DNA of 64,000 bases from contig JAKLII010000007.1 of NCBI GenBank assembly GCA_022709695.1, forward strand, positions 124,001 to 188,000. Reading direction: 5' to 3'. The notes under the pieces were generated by a model. The model was not told the DNA's origin. It saw only the letters and a program-made list of their open reading frames with translations, and made no database searches. Shown here piece after piece: positions 17,511 to 26,300 of this stretch. Source of the DNA: Bacteroidota bacterium. Lineage in GTDB: Bacteria; Bacteroidota; Bacteroidia; Bacteroidales; SKPS01. Each line of letters starts with the position of its first letter. Position 1 is the stretch's first letter. The position numbers were made by a program, and so were the translations under genes.

Positions 17511-18038
17511 CTACCTCAACCTCCTCAACGTCTTCACCCCTTTGTTTTTAAGCCCCGGTGAAAACCGATCCATGTGGTTTTCGATCACGGCGATGATTTC
17601 CGGTTTGATTTCGGGGAACTCCATGCTGAGGTTGGCGAGGGTTTCCATGCAATAGGCCCGCACAGCGATCGATTCTCCTGCGTCGTTGAGCCAGTTGAAA
17701 CACAGGTCGAGAACCTCCCCTTTGAGTTTATCGGGCAGCACAACCTGGCTGAGCACTTTGGCGAGGTTCCGTTTCTCGCCGTCATGCTTCATCTTGCCTG
17801 CCACCTGCAGCATCCCGGCCAGGCACTCTTCCGTCATCAGTTCCGGCATCAGGGTAACGGCATGGGTGATAACCCAGGCAGCCCGCCGGGACAGCGTCCC
17901 GTCGAGGGAGAAGAAAATTTCGACATAGATACCGAACAGCTCCGGTTTTTGGGCAATCAGATCCACCTGCATGCCGGTATAGGATCCGGAGTTGTTGCCC
18001 ATCAGCAGTCTTGTCACCTCTTCACGGTCATTTCTCAT
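17511..18038 (-). CDS. HEAT/ARM-like helical hypothetical protein
   Basis: A 175-residue, mainly helical protein that resembles HEAT/armadillo-type repeat segments (AGMLQVAGKMKHDGEKRNLAKVLSQV; AVRAYCMETLANLSMEFPEI). No enzyme motif is seen. Its ATG lies inside the end of the isoaspartyl peptidase gene (11-base overlap), indicating cotranscription. The last codons (KTLRRLR and stop) are written by the CTCAAC-type intergenic repeat read in reverse (GTTGAGGAGGTTGAGGTAG), so the C-terminus may have been altered by repeat invasion. Confidence 0.65.
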   Translation of the reverse strand: MRNDREEVTRLLMGNNSGSYTGMQVDLIAQKPELFGIYVEIFFSLDGTLSRRAAWVITHAVTLMPELMTEECLAGMLQVAGKMKHDGEKRNLAKVLSQVVLPDKLKGEVLDLCFNWLNDAGESIAVRAYCMETLANLSMEFPEIKPEIIAVIENHMDRFSPGLKNKGVKTLRRLR

Positions 18039-19041
18039 CTCCGAAGATCATAACTTTTGTTTCACCGGAGGGGAGCAGGTATCCCCTGAACATCCCGGTG
18101 GTATTGAAATCCATCACAAAATTGCCGTTTTTGTCGATGGCGATGAGTCCGCCCGTGCCCCCCTGCTCCTTCAGCTTCACATGGAGAATTTCGTGCGCAC
18201 CCTTCCGCAGCGGGGTGCCTGCATACTGCATCCTGGCCGACAGGTCGTAGGCTACCGCATTGCGGATGAAGTACTCGCCATGTCCAGTACACGACACTGC
18301 GCAGGTGCGGTTGGAGGCGAAGGTTCCTGCGCCGATTACCGGGGAATCGCCGATACGGCCCCACTGTTTCATCATCATTCCGCCGGTGGAAGTGGCAGCG
18401 GCCAGGTTCCCCTTCTTGTCGAGGGCTACGGCACCAACGGTCCCCTTTTTATCCATCTTCTCACGAGCCTCTTTCCAGCTTTGATACCGATCCGGAGTAG
18501 AAAAATATTCAGGTGCAACCATCTCAAGGCCCATCTGCCGGGCGAAAGCCTCAGCCCCCCTGCCGGCAAGCATCACATGCAGGCTCTTTTCCATCACGGC
18601 CCTGGCAGCGGAGACAGGATTTTTAATAGTAGTAACCCCTGCCACCGCCCCGGCAAGCCCTGTAGCGCCATCCATAATGGAGGCGTCGAGTTCGTTCTTA
18701 CCTTCGGCTGTAAACACGGCACCTTTTCCGGCGTTAAACAGCGGGCAGTCTTCGAGAAAGCGCACGACCGCTTCCACTGCATCCAGCGCCGTGCCTCCGG
18801 TATCAAGGATGCGGTGCCCCACCACCAGCGCGGTCTGCAGCTCGCGGTAATACTCCGCTGCCATCGAATCGGGGAGGCTTTCCCGTGTGATGTTTCCCGC
18901 CCCTCCATGGATCACCAGTACATATTCTGGTCGCGTGGGGGCAGGGCCGGAAACCGGGATTTTTTTCCTGAGGTTGGCCATCACCAGAACCGCCCCTGTG
19001 AGGAGGATCACCATGATGATGACCGGATAGCGTTTTTTCAT
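18028..19041 (-). CDS. Isoaspartyl peptidase / L-asparaginase, plant type (Ntn hydrolase)
   Basis: A 337-residue Ntn-hydrolase that removes beta-aspartyl residues from isopeptides or hydrolyses asparagine. After autocleavage the new N-terminal Thr is the nucleophile: here Thr201 in DKKGTVGAVALD. Other family motifs are VIHGGAGN at 43-50, and GTALDAVEAVVRFLEDCPLFNAGKGAVF, NELDASIMDG in the alpha subunit, plus ATSTGG and GTGGLIAID in the beta subunit. The N-terminal hydrophobic segment (residues 7-23) marks it as exported or membrane-anchored, as in Bacteroidota relatives. It precedes and overlaps the helical protein gene. Confidence 0.95.
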   Translation of the reverse strand: MKKRYPVIIMVILLTGAVLVMANLRKKIPVSGPAPTRPEYVLVIHGGAGNITRESLPDSMAAEYYRELQTALVVGHRILDTGGTALDAVEAVVRFLEDCPLFNAGKGAVFTAEGKNELDASIMDGATGLAGAVAGVTTIKNPVSAARAVMEKSLHVMLAGRGAEAFARQMGLEMVAPEYFSTPDRYQSWKEAREKMDKKGTVGAVALDKKGNLAAATSTGGMMMKQWGRIGDSPVIGAGTFASNRTCAVSCTGHGEYFIRNAVAYDLSARMQYAGTPLRKGAHEILHVKLKEQGGTGGLIAIDKNGNFVMDFNTTGMFRGYLLPSGETKVMIFGDEK

Positions 19042-19103
19042 GGCTCAATCAGGCTGAATGGCTAATGTAATGAAATCACCTGCGAAGGTAAGGATCTTCG
19101 TGA

Positions 19104-20156
19104 TTACCGCCCACCCTTTTGCAGGGTAAGGGCAAAAGTGGTTCCGACGCCGGGTTTGCTGCGTACATGTATGGTTTGCCGGTGAGCCTCCATGATATGC
19201 TTTGCGATGGCCAGCCCCAGGCCTGAGCCCGACTGCTTTCTCGAGCGGGCCTGCCCGGTGCGGTAAAAACGCTCGAATAACCGTGGGATATCAGACTCTT
19301 CGATCCCGATACCTTCGTCGGTGATTTCAAAGAGGATATGGTCGTCCATATCAAACAGGCTGATTTTGGCCCGTCCCCCCGGGTCGCTGTATTTGATGGC
19401 ATTGTCAATCAGGTTCACCAGCACCTGCCGGATACGGTCCTTGTCGGCATGCACCATCACCGGGCCTTCGTATGTTTCGGCGCAGGCTATGGTGATTTCC
19501 CGTTTGCGGGCTTTCATCTCCATAAATTCAATCACCTCTTCGATCAGGTCAAGCAGGTCGAAATCACGGGTATCCAGCTGCAGCTCTCCGGTTTCGAGTT
19601 TGGAGATGGTTTCGAGGTCGTTTACGATGGCAATAATCCGTTCGATGCTTTTTTCGGTCCGCAGCAGGTATTCCCGGTTGATTTTGGGGTCTTCGAGCCC
19701 GCCGTCGAGAAGGGTAAGTACATATCCCTGGATGTTGAAAATCGGATTTTTTAGCTCATGGGAAATGTTTCCCAGAAATTCCCTGCGGTAGCGGGCATGG
19801 TCTTTCAGGATGGAGACTTCGCGGCTGTATTGCTCCGACCACTCCTGCACCTCGGTAGCCACTTGCTCGATGGAATCTGCCTGCACGGGAACCTTCATCT
19901 TCGGGGTTCCCTTATCCATCTTTTTAGTGTGTATAATCTTGTAAATCAGGCGTATTCTGTCGTAGATAAACTTCTTGAGCACAAAAAGAAATACCAGGTA
20001 GCCGGTGAGGCCGGTAAGAAGAGCTGCCAGGATGATATGCCACAGCACAGGAATAACCGGCATTATCAGATAGGCAACGCCGTACAACAGTGAAAACAAT
20101 CCAACGACCAGTGCGGCATAGAAGGCAAGTTTCCGGGGGCTTAGCTGCCTTTTCAT
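19104..20156 (-). CDS. PhoR-like sensor histidine kinase
   Basis: A 350-residue membrane kinase with two N-terminal transmembrane helices (about 11-33 and 37-60) and almost no periplasmic loop between them. The H-box FLGNISHELKNPI carries the phospho-accepting His133; the ATPase domain follows with the N box (VLVNLIDNAIKYS), DEGIGIEESDIPRLFERFYR and GSGLGLAIAKHIM. With no extracytoplasmic domain, it probably senses through its membrane region or a partner protein, as phosphate-type PhoR does. It lies 9 bases after the response regulator and is cotranscribed with it. Confidence 0.95.
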   Translation of the reverse strand: MKRQLSPRKLAFYAALVVGLFSLLYGVAYLIMPVIPVLWHIILAALLTGLTGYLVFLFVLKKFIYDRIRLIYKIIHTKKMDKGTPKMKVPVQADSIEQVATEVQEWSEQYSREVSILKDHARYRREFLGNISHELKNPIFNIQGYVLTLLDGGLEDPKINREYLLRTEKSIERIIAIVNDLETISKLETGELQLDTRDFDLLDLIEEVIEFMEMKARKREITIACAETYEGPVMVHADKDRIRQVLVNLIDNAIKYSDPGGRAKISLFDMDDHILFEITDEGIGIEESDIPRLFERFYRTGQARSRKQSGSGLGLAIAKHIMEAHRQTIHVRSKPGVGTTFALTLQKGGR

Positions 20157-20165
20157 ACGCCAGGG

Positions 20166-20855
20166 TTATGCTTCGAAGGTATATCCAACCCCTTTAACGG
20201 TGCGGATGGCCGTATCTCCGATCTTTTCACGGAGCTTACGCACGTGTACGTCGATGGTGCGATCCCCCACCACAACATCGTTTCCCCATACTTTCTCGAA
20301 AATTTCATCACGCGAAAACACTTTGTTGGGCTTGGAAGCTAGTGTGGCCAGCAGTTCGAACTCCTTTCTCGGTAGGATGATATCCCTGCCATCCACTGTA
20401 ACCTTATACCGTTCCCGGTCGATGGTGAGGTTACCGGCAGTAAATACCGCTGAAACTTCAGGCAGCGCAGCCACATTGCCCCTTTTCAAAAGGGCTTTCA
20501 CACGGCTGATCAAAACCCTCGGGCGCACAGGCTTGGCGATGTAATCGTCGGCGCCTGCCTCAAAACCGGCAATCTGGGAGTAGTCTTCGTCCCTTGCCGT
20601 AAGAAATACAATAACCGACTGGTCGTGAATGGGATTGGACCTGAGTTCACGGCAGGTTTCGATGCCGTCCATCTCCGGCATCATCACATCAAGGATGATG
20701 AGCCTGGGTTTGTGCTCCAGCGCCAGCTGAATGGCTTTTTTTCCTGTTCCGGCAGTGATGACGTTGTACCCCTCCCGCTTCAGGTTGTAGCCCAAAAACT
20801 CCAGAATGTCTTTTTCGTCATCTACCAGCAAAATGGTAACCGGATTTATTTCCAT
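20166..20855 (-). CDS. PhoB-like response regulator (OmpR family)
   Basis: A 229-residue regulator. The receiver domain has the acidic pair VDDE at 11-14, phospho-acceptor Asp56 in LIILDVMMPEMDG, and FLTARDEDYSQIAGFEAGADDYIAKP. The C-terminal winged helix contains EFELLATLASKPNKVFSRDEIFEKVWG and ends DVHVRKLREKIG...VKGVGYTFEA, the DNA-binding OmpR signature. It is the first gene of a two-gene operon with the kinase; the promoter element at 20882-20889 is 26 bases upstream. The target regulon is unknown, and no phosphate transport genes are in the window. Confidence 0.95.
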   Translation of the reverse strand: MEINPVTILLVDDEKDILEFLGYNLKREGYNVITAGTGKKAIQLALEHKPRLIILDVMMPEMDGIETCRELRSNPIHDQSVIVFLTARDEDYSQIAGFEAGADDYIAKPVRPRVLISRVKALLKRGNVAALPEVSAVFTAGNLTIDRERYKVTVDGRDIILPRKEFELLATLASKPNKVFSRDEIFEKVWGNDVVVGDRTIDVHVRKLREKIGDTAIRTVKGVGYTFEA

Positions 20856-20881
20856 GTTCTGACCGATATGAATTTTCGTTC

Positions 20882-20889
20882 CAAAAGTA
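20882..20889 (-). promoter_or_regulatory. Bacteroidota -7 element for the two-component operon (TACTTTTG)
   Basis: TACTTTTG on the minus strand, 26 bases before the regulator ATG at 20855. Confidence 0.5.
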
Positions 20890-20976
20890 AATGAAATTTA
20901 ACACTCCGCAGTAATCTCCGGGCCGCTAACCGGTTCAATTAAAGCAAATTTCAGAAATCCTTTACATTGCCTTTAA

Positions 20977-22794
20977 CTACGTGCGGTTCTTCAGGTGGCT
21001 GAAAAGGAGTTCGGCTTTGGCAGGCCCGATGATTTTTGCCACCTCCGCTTCACCTGCCTCCTGCAGCTTTTGTAGCGATTTGAACCGGATCAGGAGCTTC
21101 TGGGCCAGTGCTGGTCCTATTCCCCTGATGTCGGTAAGCTCTGTTTTGCTAACCTCCTGAATTCTTTTGCTCCTGTGATGGGTGATGCCGAACCGGTGTG
21201 CCTCGTTGCGTGCATGCTGGATCACCCGCAGGGTTTCACTCCGCTTGTCGATGTGCATGGGGAGGGAGTCGTTGGGGTAATAGATCTCTTCCAGCTTCTT
21301 GGCAATACCGATGATGGCTATCTTTCCTCTCAGCCCCAGCTTTTCGAGGCTTTCCACAGCTGCACTCAGCTGCCCTTTGCCTCCATCTACGATGATAAGC
21401 TGCGGCAATGGCTGGTTTTCGCTGAGCAGCCGTTGATACCGCCGGTGGATGATCTCTGCCATGGAAGCAAAGTCATCCGGACCTGTTACGGTTTTGATGT
21501 TGTAGTGCCGGTATTCATTTTTTGCAGGCTTGCCGTTCCTGAACACCACCATGGCTGCCACCGGATTTGTGCCCTGAAGATTCGAGTTGTCGAAACATTC
21601 GATATGGAGCGGTGGTTCTGTAAGACGCAGGTCGCGCTGCATCGCTTCCATAATCCTTCGTGTATGCCGCTCAGGGTCAACGAGTTCCTGCTTCTTCCGT
21701 TTTTCGAGTACATAATACTTCAGGTTCTGCTGCGACAGTTCCAGGAGCTTGAGCTTATCCCCCCGTTGAGGGACGGTAACCGTGGGAACCCCTCCCGGAA
21801 TATCAACCGCAAACGGAAGGATCACTTCGGGTGCGTCGCTGTGCATACGGCTCCTGATATCGGTGAGGGCAAAGAGCATCACCTCTTCCCTGTCCTCTTC
21901 CAGTGCATTTCTGATCTCCACGTTGTGTGACTGCACCACGGCTCCCTCCACCACTTTCAGGTAGTTGATGCTGACAGTTTTACCCTCATCATGCCAGGAA
22001 AACACATCCACATCCCTGATTTTGGAATTTACGATCGTGGATTTACTCTGGAATTTCTCAAGAAGGATTAGCCGCTCCTTGATCTGCTGCGCTTTTTCAA
22101 ACTCCAGCAACCCGGCGAAATGGTCCATCATCGAACGAAGCGTTTTGATGACCAGCGTGATATTTCCCCGCAGGATATTGCGGATCTGCTGTATCGCTTC
22201 GAGGTAGTCGGCTTCCTCCTGGAGCCCTTCGCAGGGGCCTTTGCAGTTTTTTATGTGGTATTGCAGGCACACCTTATATTTCGCTGCGCGGATATTGGAT
22301 GGTGTGAGGTTGAGGGAGCATGTGCGGAGCGAATAAAGCTGACGGATAAGCACAAGCAGATTGTTCATCAGCCGCACCGAAGCATAGGGCCCGAAGTATT
22401 CTGAGCCATCCTGGACCAGGTTCCGGGTGGAGAATACCCTGGGGAAGGGTTCGTTTTTGATACAGATCCACGGAAACGTTTTATCGTCTTTGAGCTGGAT
22501 ATTGTATTTTGGCTGGTACTGCTTGATGAGATTGTTTTCGAGCAACAAGGCATCAAGTTCGCTTGAAACGACAATATGTTCGATGAAAGCCACCTTTCTT
22601 ACCAGCACGGCTACCTTCCCCGATTCAAATTTCTCTTTATGAAAATAGGATGATACCCGCTTCTTCAGGTTTTTGGCTTTTCCGATGTAGAGGATAGTGC
22701 TATCGCTGTCGTAATACTGATACACCCCAGGTTTGTCGGGCAGAGTGCGCAGGGAGGGCAGCAGATGGCTGAAATCGGAAAAGGCTTTGGCCAA
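20977..22794 (-). CDS. uvrC: UvrABC excinuclease subunit C
   Basis: UvrC makes the two incisions in nucleotide excision repair. The 605-residue protein has the N-terminal GIY-YIG nuclease (KPGVYQYYDSDSTILYIGKAKNLKKR, about 18-43) for the 3' cut, a UVR motif around 200-235 for UvrB contact, the RNase H-like C-terminal nuclease (HIECFDNSNLQGTNPVAAMVVF) for the 5' cut, and a helix-hairpin-helix pair at the end (ELTDIRGIGPALAQKLL). Length and order are standard. It follows gldH by 3 bases and is probably cotranscribed with it. Confidence 0.98.
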   Translation of the reverse strand: MAKAFSDFSHLLPSLRTLPDKPGVYQYYDSDSTILYIGKAKNLKKRVSSYFHKEKFESGKVAVLVRKVAFIEHIVVSSELDALLLENNLIKQYQPKYNIQLKDDKTFPWICIKNEPFPRVFSTRNLVQDGSEYFGPYASVRLMNNLLVLIRQLYSLRTCSLNLTPSNIRAAKYKVCLQYHIKNCKGPCEGLQEEADYLEAIQQIRNILRGNITLVIKTLRSMMDHFAGLLEFEKAQQIKERLILLEKFQSKSTIVNSKIRDVDVFSWHDEGKTVSINYLKVVEGAVVQSHNVEIRNALEEDREEVMLFALTDIRSRMHSDAPEVILPFAVDIPGGVPTVTVPQRGDKLKLLELSQQNLKYYVLEKRKKQELVDPERHTRRIMEAMQRDLRLTEPPLHIECFDNSNLQGTNPVAAMVVFRNGKPAKNEYRHYNIKTVTGPDDFASMAEIIHRRYQRLLSENQPLPQLIIVDGGKGQLSAAVESLEKLGLRGKIAIIGIAKKLEEIYYPNDSLPMHIDKRSETLRVIQHARNEAHRFGITHHRSKRIQEVSKTELTDIRGIGPALAQKLLIRFKSLQKLQEAGEAEVAKIIGPAKAELLFSHLKNRT

Positions 22795-22797
22795 AGT

Positions 22798-23277
22798 TTA
22801 TTTTTTTGTCCTGCTGACATCAAGGCCTATTTCCATGATGCCGGGCAGGTAAAAATTATTGCCTGTGAGATTCTGGATTTCGAAAATCCATTTTCCCTCT
22901 TCATTGAATTCATATTCGGTGTAGATATTGAAATCATAATCCCAGATATCGCCCATGCCATCACCTTTCCATTTTCCATCCCGGTCTTTGAGGTAGATCT
23001 TTTTCACGGCGTAACTCTCCTGTCCTGAAGGAGAGTAAATATTTACACCGATTTCAAGGTATTGGTGGGGATAAAAAGAAGCATGCCTGATGGGGATGGC
23101 AATATCATATTCGTCGTTAATATCTTCAATATCAACCGTAAAGCGGATATCTTCGTCGACCCGTTTCCACTGGTTGTTATCGAATTTGTGGTATTCCCTG
23201 AATACCTGGCCACGTTTACAGGAGGAGAAAGGTGCCAGCATGGCCAGGGCGGTGAGGATGATGACAAGTCTCTTCAT
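22798..23277 (-). CDS. gldH: GldH-like gliding motility lipoprotein
   Basis: A 159-residue lipoprotein (MKRLVIILTALAMLAPFSSC, lipid Cys20) matching the GldH family: mature start REYHKFDNNQW, the acidic middle, the block YLKDRDGKWKGDGMGDIWD and the terminal strand LPGIMEIGLDVSR. In Flavobacterium GldH is needed for gliding and for type IX secretion; relatives occur in non-gliding T9SS species, so its presence fits the four T9SS cargo proteins in this window rather than proving gliding. A TAnnTTTG element at 23303-23310 lies 25 bases upstream. uvrC follows at once. Confidence 0.85.
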   Translation of the reverse strand: MKRLVIILTALAMLAPFSSCKRGQVFREYHKFDNNQWKRVDEDIRFTVDIEDINDEYDIAIPIRHASFYPHQYLEIGVNIYSPSGQESYAVKKIYLKDRDGKWKGDGMGDIWDYDFNIYTEYEFNEEGKWIFEIQNLTGNNFYLPGIMEIGLDVSRTKK

Positions 23278-23302
23278 GGGCGTCAGGAATTGATTTTCGC
23301 CT

Positions 23303-23310
23303 CAAAATTA
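23303..23310 (-). promoter_or_regulatory. Bacteroidota -7 element for gldH-uvrC (TAATTTTG)
   Basis: TAATTTTG on the minus strand, 25 bases before the gldH ATG. Confidence 0.45.
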
Positions 23311-23352
23311 CGAAAACGGCACCAATTCGGTAAATATCCTGAAATGGAAAAA

Positions 23353-26300
23353 TCAGCGCATCAGGGTAACTGAGCCCGAATGAACCTTGGTTCCTTGCAG
23401 GGCCCTTTGTCCGAAGCCCTGATATTCAACTGTATAGAAATACACTCCTTCAGTACAGGGGAATCCCAGGTGATGGCCGTCCCATTTTTCTGCAGGATCG
23501 GTGGAGGAGAACACCTCGGTGCCCCAGCGGCTGTAAATCACCAGTTTATAGTGCCAGATGTTCTGGGTTTCAGGATAGAAGTAGTCGTTGAATCCATCAC
23601 CGTTCGGGGTAAATACATTGGGTAACTTCAGGATTGGCGGACAGTCGAAGAACAGGATGGTATCGGTGGTAACGCACGTTCTTAACGCAATGGTGACATG
23701 GTAGGCACCCCCCTGTGTAACGGTAAACTGTTGTCCGGAAGCGCCGTTTTGCCAAAGATAGCTGTCGAAACCCGGCCCGGCATCAAGCACCACCTGTTCA
23801 CCCAGGCAGATCTCAGCATCATCGCCGAGCCAGAGGTAGGGGATGGTATCGATGGTTACCACGATGGTGTCGGGGGCATTGCGACAGCCGTCGGCATCTT
23901 CCACCACCACCACCACCGTATCTTCCTGGCTCACGAACAGGGTTGAGCCGCCCTGGACACCGTCCCACCAGTAATTCACGAAGGCACCGGTGGCATCGAG
24001 CAGCACTCCCGGTGCATCCTCGCAGAAGCTGGTATCGTCAAGGGGCACCACCACCGGCGGGGGTTGCCCGATGGTGAGGGTATCGGTGCCATCGCAGCCG
24101 GTAGTGCCTGTAACCACAACCACATATTGCCCGGCAGCAAGTCCTGTGGGGCTGAGCAGGGTAGATCCGTTTGACCAGACCGCGGTATAGGTAGCTACCG
24201 TATCCTGGATGTGCATCTGGATCCATCCGGTGCTGTCGCCGAAGCAGATACAGTCTCCGGTGGTGTAAAGGGGCTGCACATCACAGAAAACCTTTATGGT
24301 ATCCACCACTACACAGTTTCCAGCGTAGGTAACGGTAACAATGTAGGTTCCGGGCTGGCTGACGGTGATATTGGGGGTGGTGGCTCCGGTACTCCACTGA
24401 TAGGTGGTTCCGGGGCCGCCGTTGAAATTGGCGGTCGAGAGGGTATAGGTAGAGCCGATCGTGAACTGTACATCCGGGCCTAACCCGAAAATATAGCCCG
24501 GTGAGTTGCTGAAGTTCCAACCGGTGTTGTTGGAAACGTTGGTACTGTTGTCACCGGCAAAAAAAGTGGCACCACCGGTGGCAGCAATATCCCGGATGTG
24601 CAGAAAATCGCCCATCACCTGCTGGGGGGATGGCATAGTAACAGTGGCTTGTTGCCCGAACTGGGTCGACTGCAGGGTGAGCGGAAAACAGTTGTTACCC
24701 CTGAGCAGCCAGTATTTGTTGATGGTCTGGGTTTTGGCTTTTTCGAGCTGATACAGGTTTCCGGGCATAAACAACAGTGAATCAAACGTATGGGCCCCCA
24801 TAATCAAACCGTTGTTGTTGATGGTTACCTTGTTGTATTTCACAGTGCTGTTGGTAATCCTGAGTGTGGAGGTTCCGGTGAGGGAGGTCATATATACATT
24901 ATTGTACGTGAAGCCGGGTCCGTTTTCACTCGTAAACTGGGCATTCAGATTGCTCAGCAGGATATTGGATGTGCCGGTGTTCAGGGTAAGGTTAACACCG
25001 TTGAGTCTGAACACCAGGTTGATTTTCAGTGTGCTGCTACCCAGGGTGAGTTGCCGTTGCTGGGTAGTGGTTGATATGAAATTCCGCGCAGTAACCGTCT
25101 GTCCGTTTGTATTCAGGCTGCCGGATATAAAACTCAGGGTTTGGTTCCCGGTGAGGGAATCGAGGAGCAACCAGGCACCTCCGGTACCCATAAATACAAC
25201 CGAGTCGCCAAACTCCTGCGAACCGCAAAGGATGGTGTTACCGGTATGGGTTGAAAGGAACCTCATCCGGCCATAAATATTTCCGTTGATGGCGGTATCA
25301 AGACGCAATGATCCGAAGATATTGAGATTATTCCCGCCGGAATGGAAAAAGGTCGGATTTCCGGTAAATCCCAGCCACTGCATGTTGTGGCATTCAGCAA
25401 AGGTGGAGTCGATGCTGACGGTATCCGTTGTGGTCAGGAATGAATTCTGGTCGAAGAATACATTGTCGCGCCAGGTGGGGATACAGGCACCTCCGGTACC
25501 ACCGCTCGTATACGACCAATGGAAGGGATCCCACCAGACCCCGGTACCGTTTACCCAGTAAAGATCTGTTGGCCCAACGGGGGTAATAGTCCAGTTCACA
25601 TTGTTTCCGAGGTCGTTGGAGTTGGTGGCGAGATAGGTAGCTGGCCCCAGACCAATGGAGCCCTGCAGGTCTACATAGTTGATTGTGGCCTGAGGGGTAA
25701 GGCACTGGAGCGACCAGGACGGGGCAGGGGGGGTAACCGGTGTGAAATTGGTCATCACAATGGGGCTGAAACATGTCCCGTTTGCCGTGATATGATTGAA
25801 TCGTTGAATGGTGGTATTCTCAAATTTATAGGTCTTTCCCGCACTAAGCATCAGGGAATCAAAGAAATAGTGATTCATGAATTGCGCATTCCCTTTAAAA
25901 GTGGCTACATTGATTCTGCAATAAAGGTTTGGAGAACCAAGGACTGCAAAGGATAGATCGTGTTCGAATGTAATGTTATAAAAATCAACAGTATCAGGTA
26001 CCATCTTCATATTCCGGAATTCCACGAAACCGGGTGCCAGAAAAATGATTTCTGATCCGTATGCCTGGAACACCAGTGAGTCGTGGAGGATATCCCATGC
26101 CCCCTGGGTGCCGGAATTTTTCAGAGTGGCGTTGATGAAGTTAAGTTTTCGTGCGCTGGTCATCTGGGAGGTGATGGTTCCTACCTTTATCAGCTTCTCC
26201 TCAGCGTTAAGGTAACCGTGTTTGAAAACGAGGTTTTTCATTATATTCAGAGAATCCACCACACGCCAGCTTCCACCGCGACCTTCAAAGATGGCATCCT

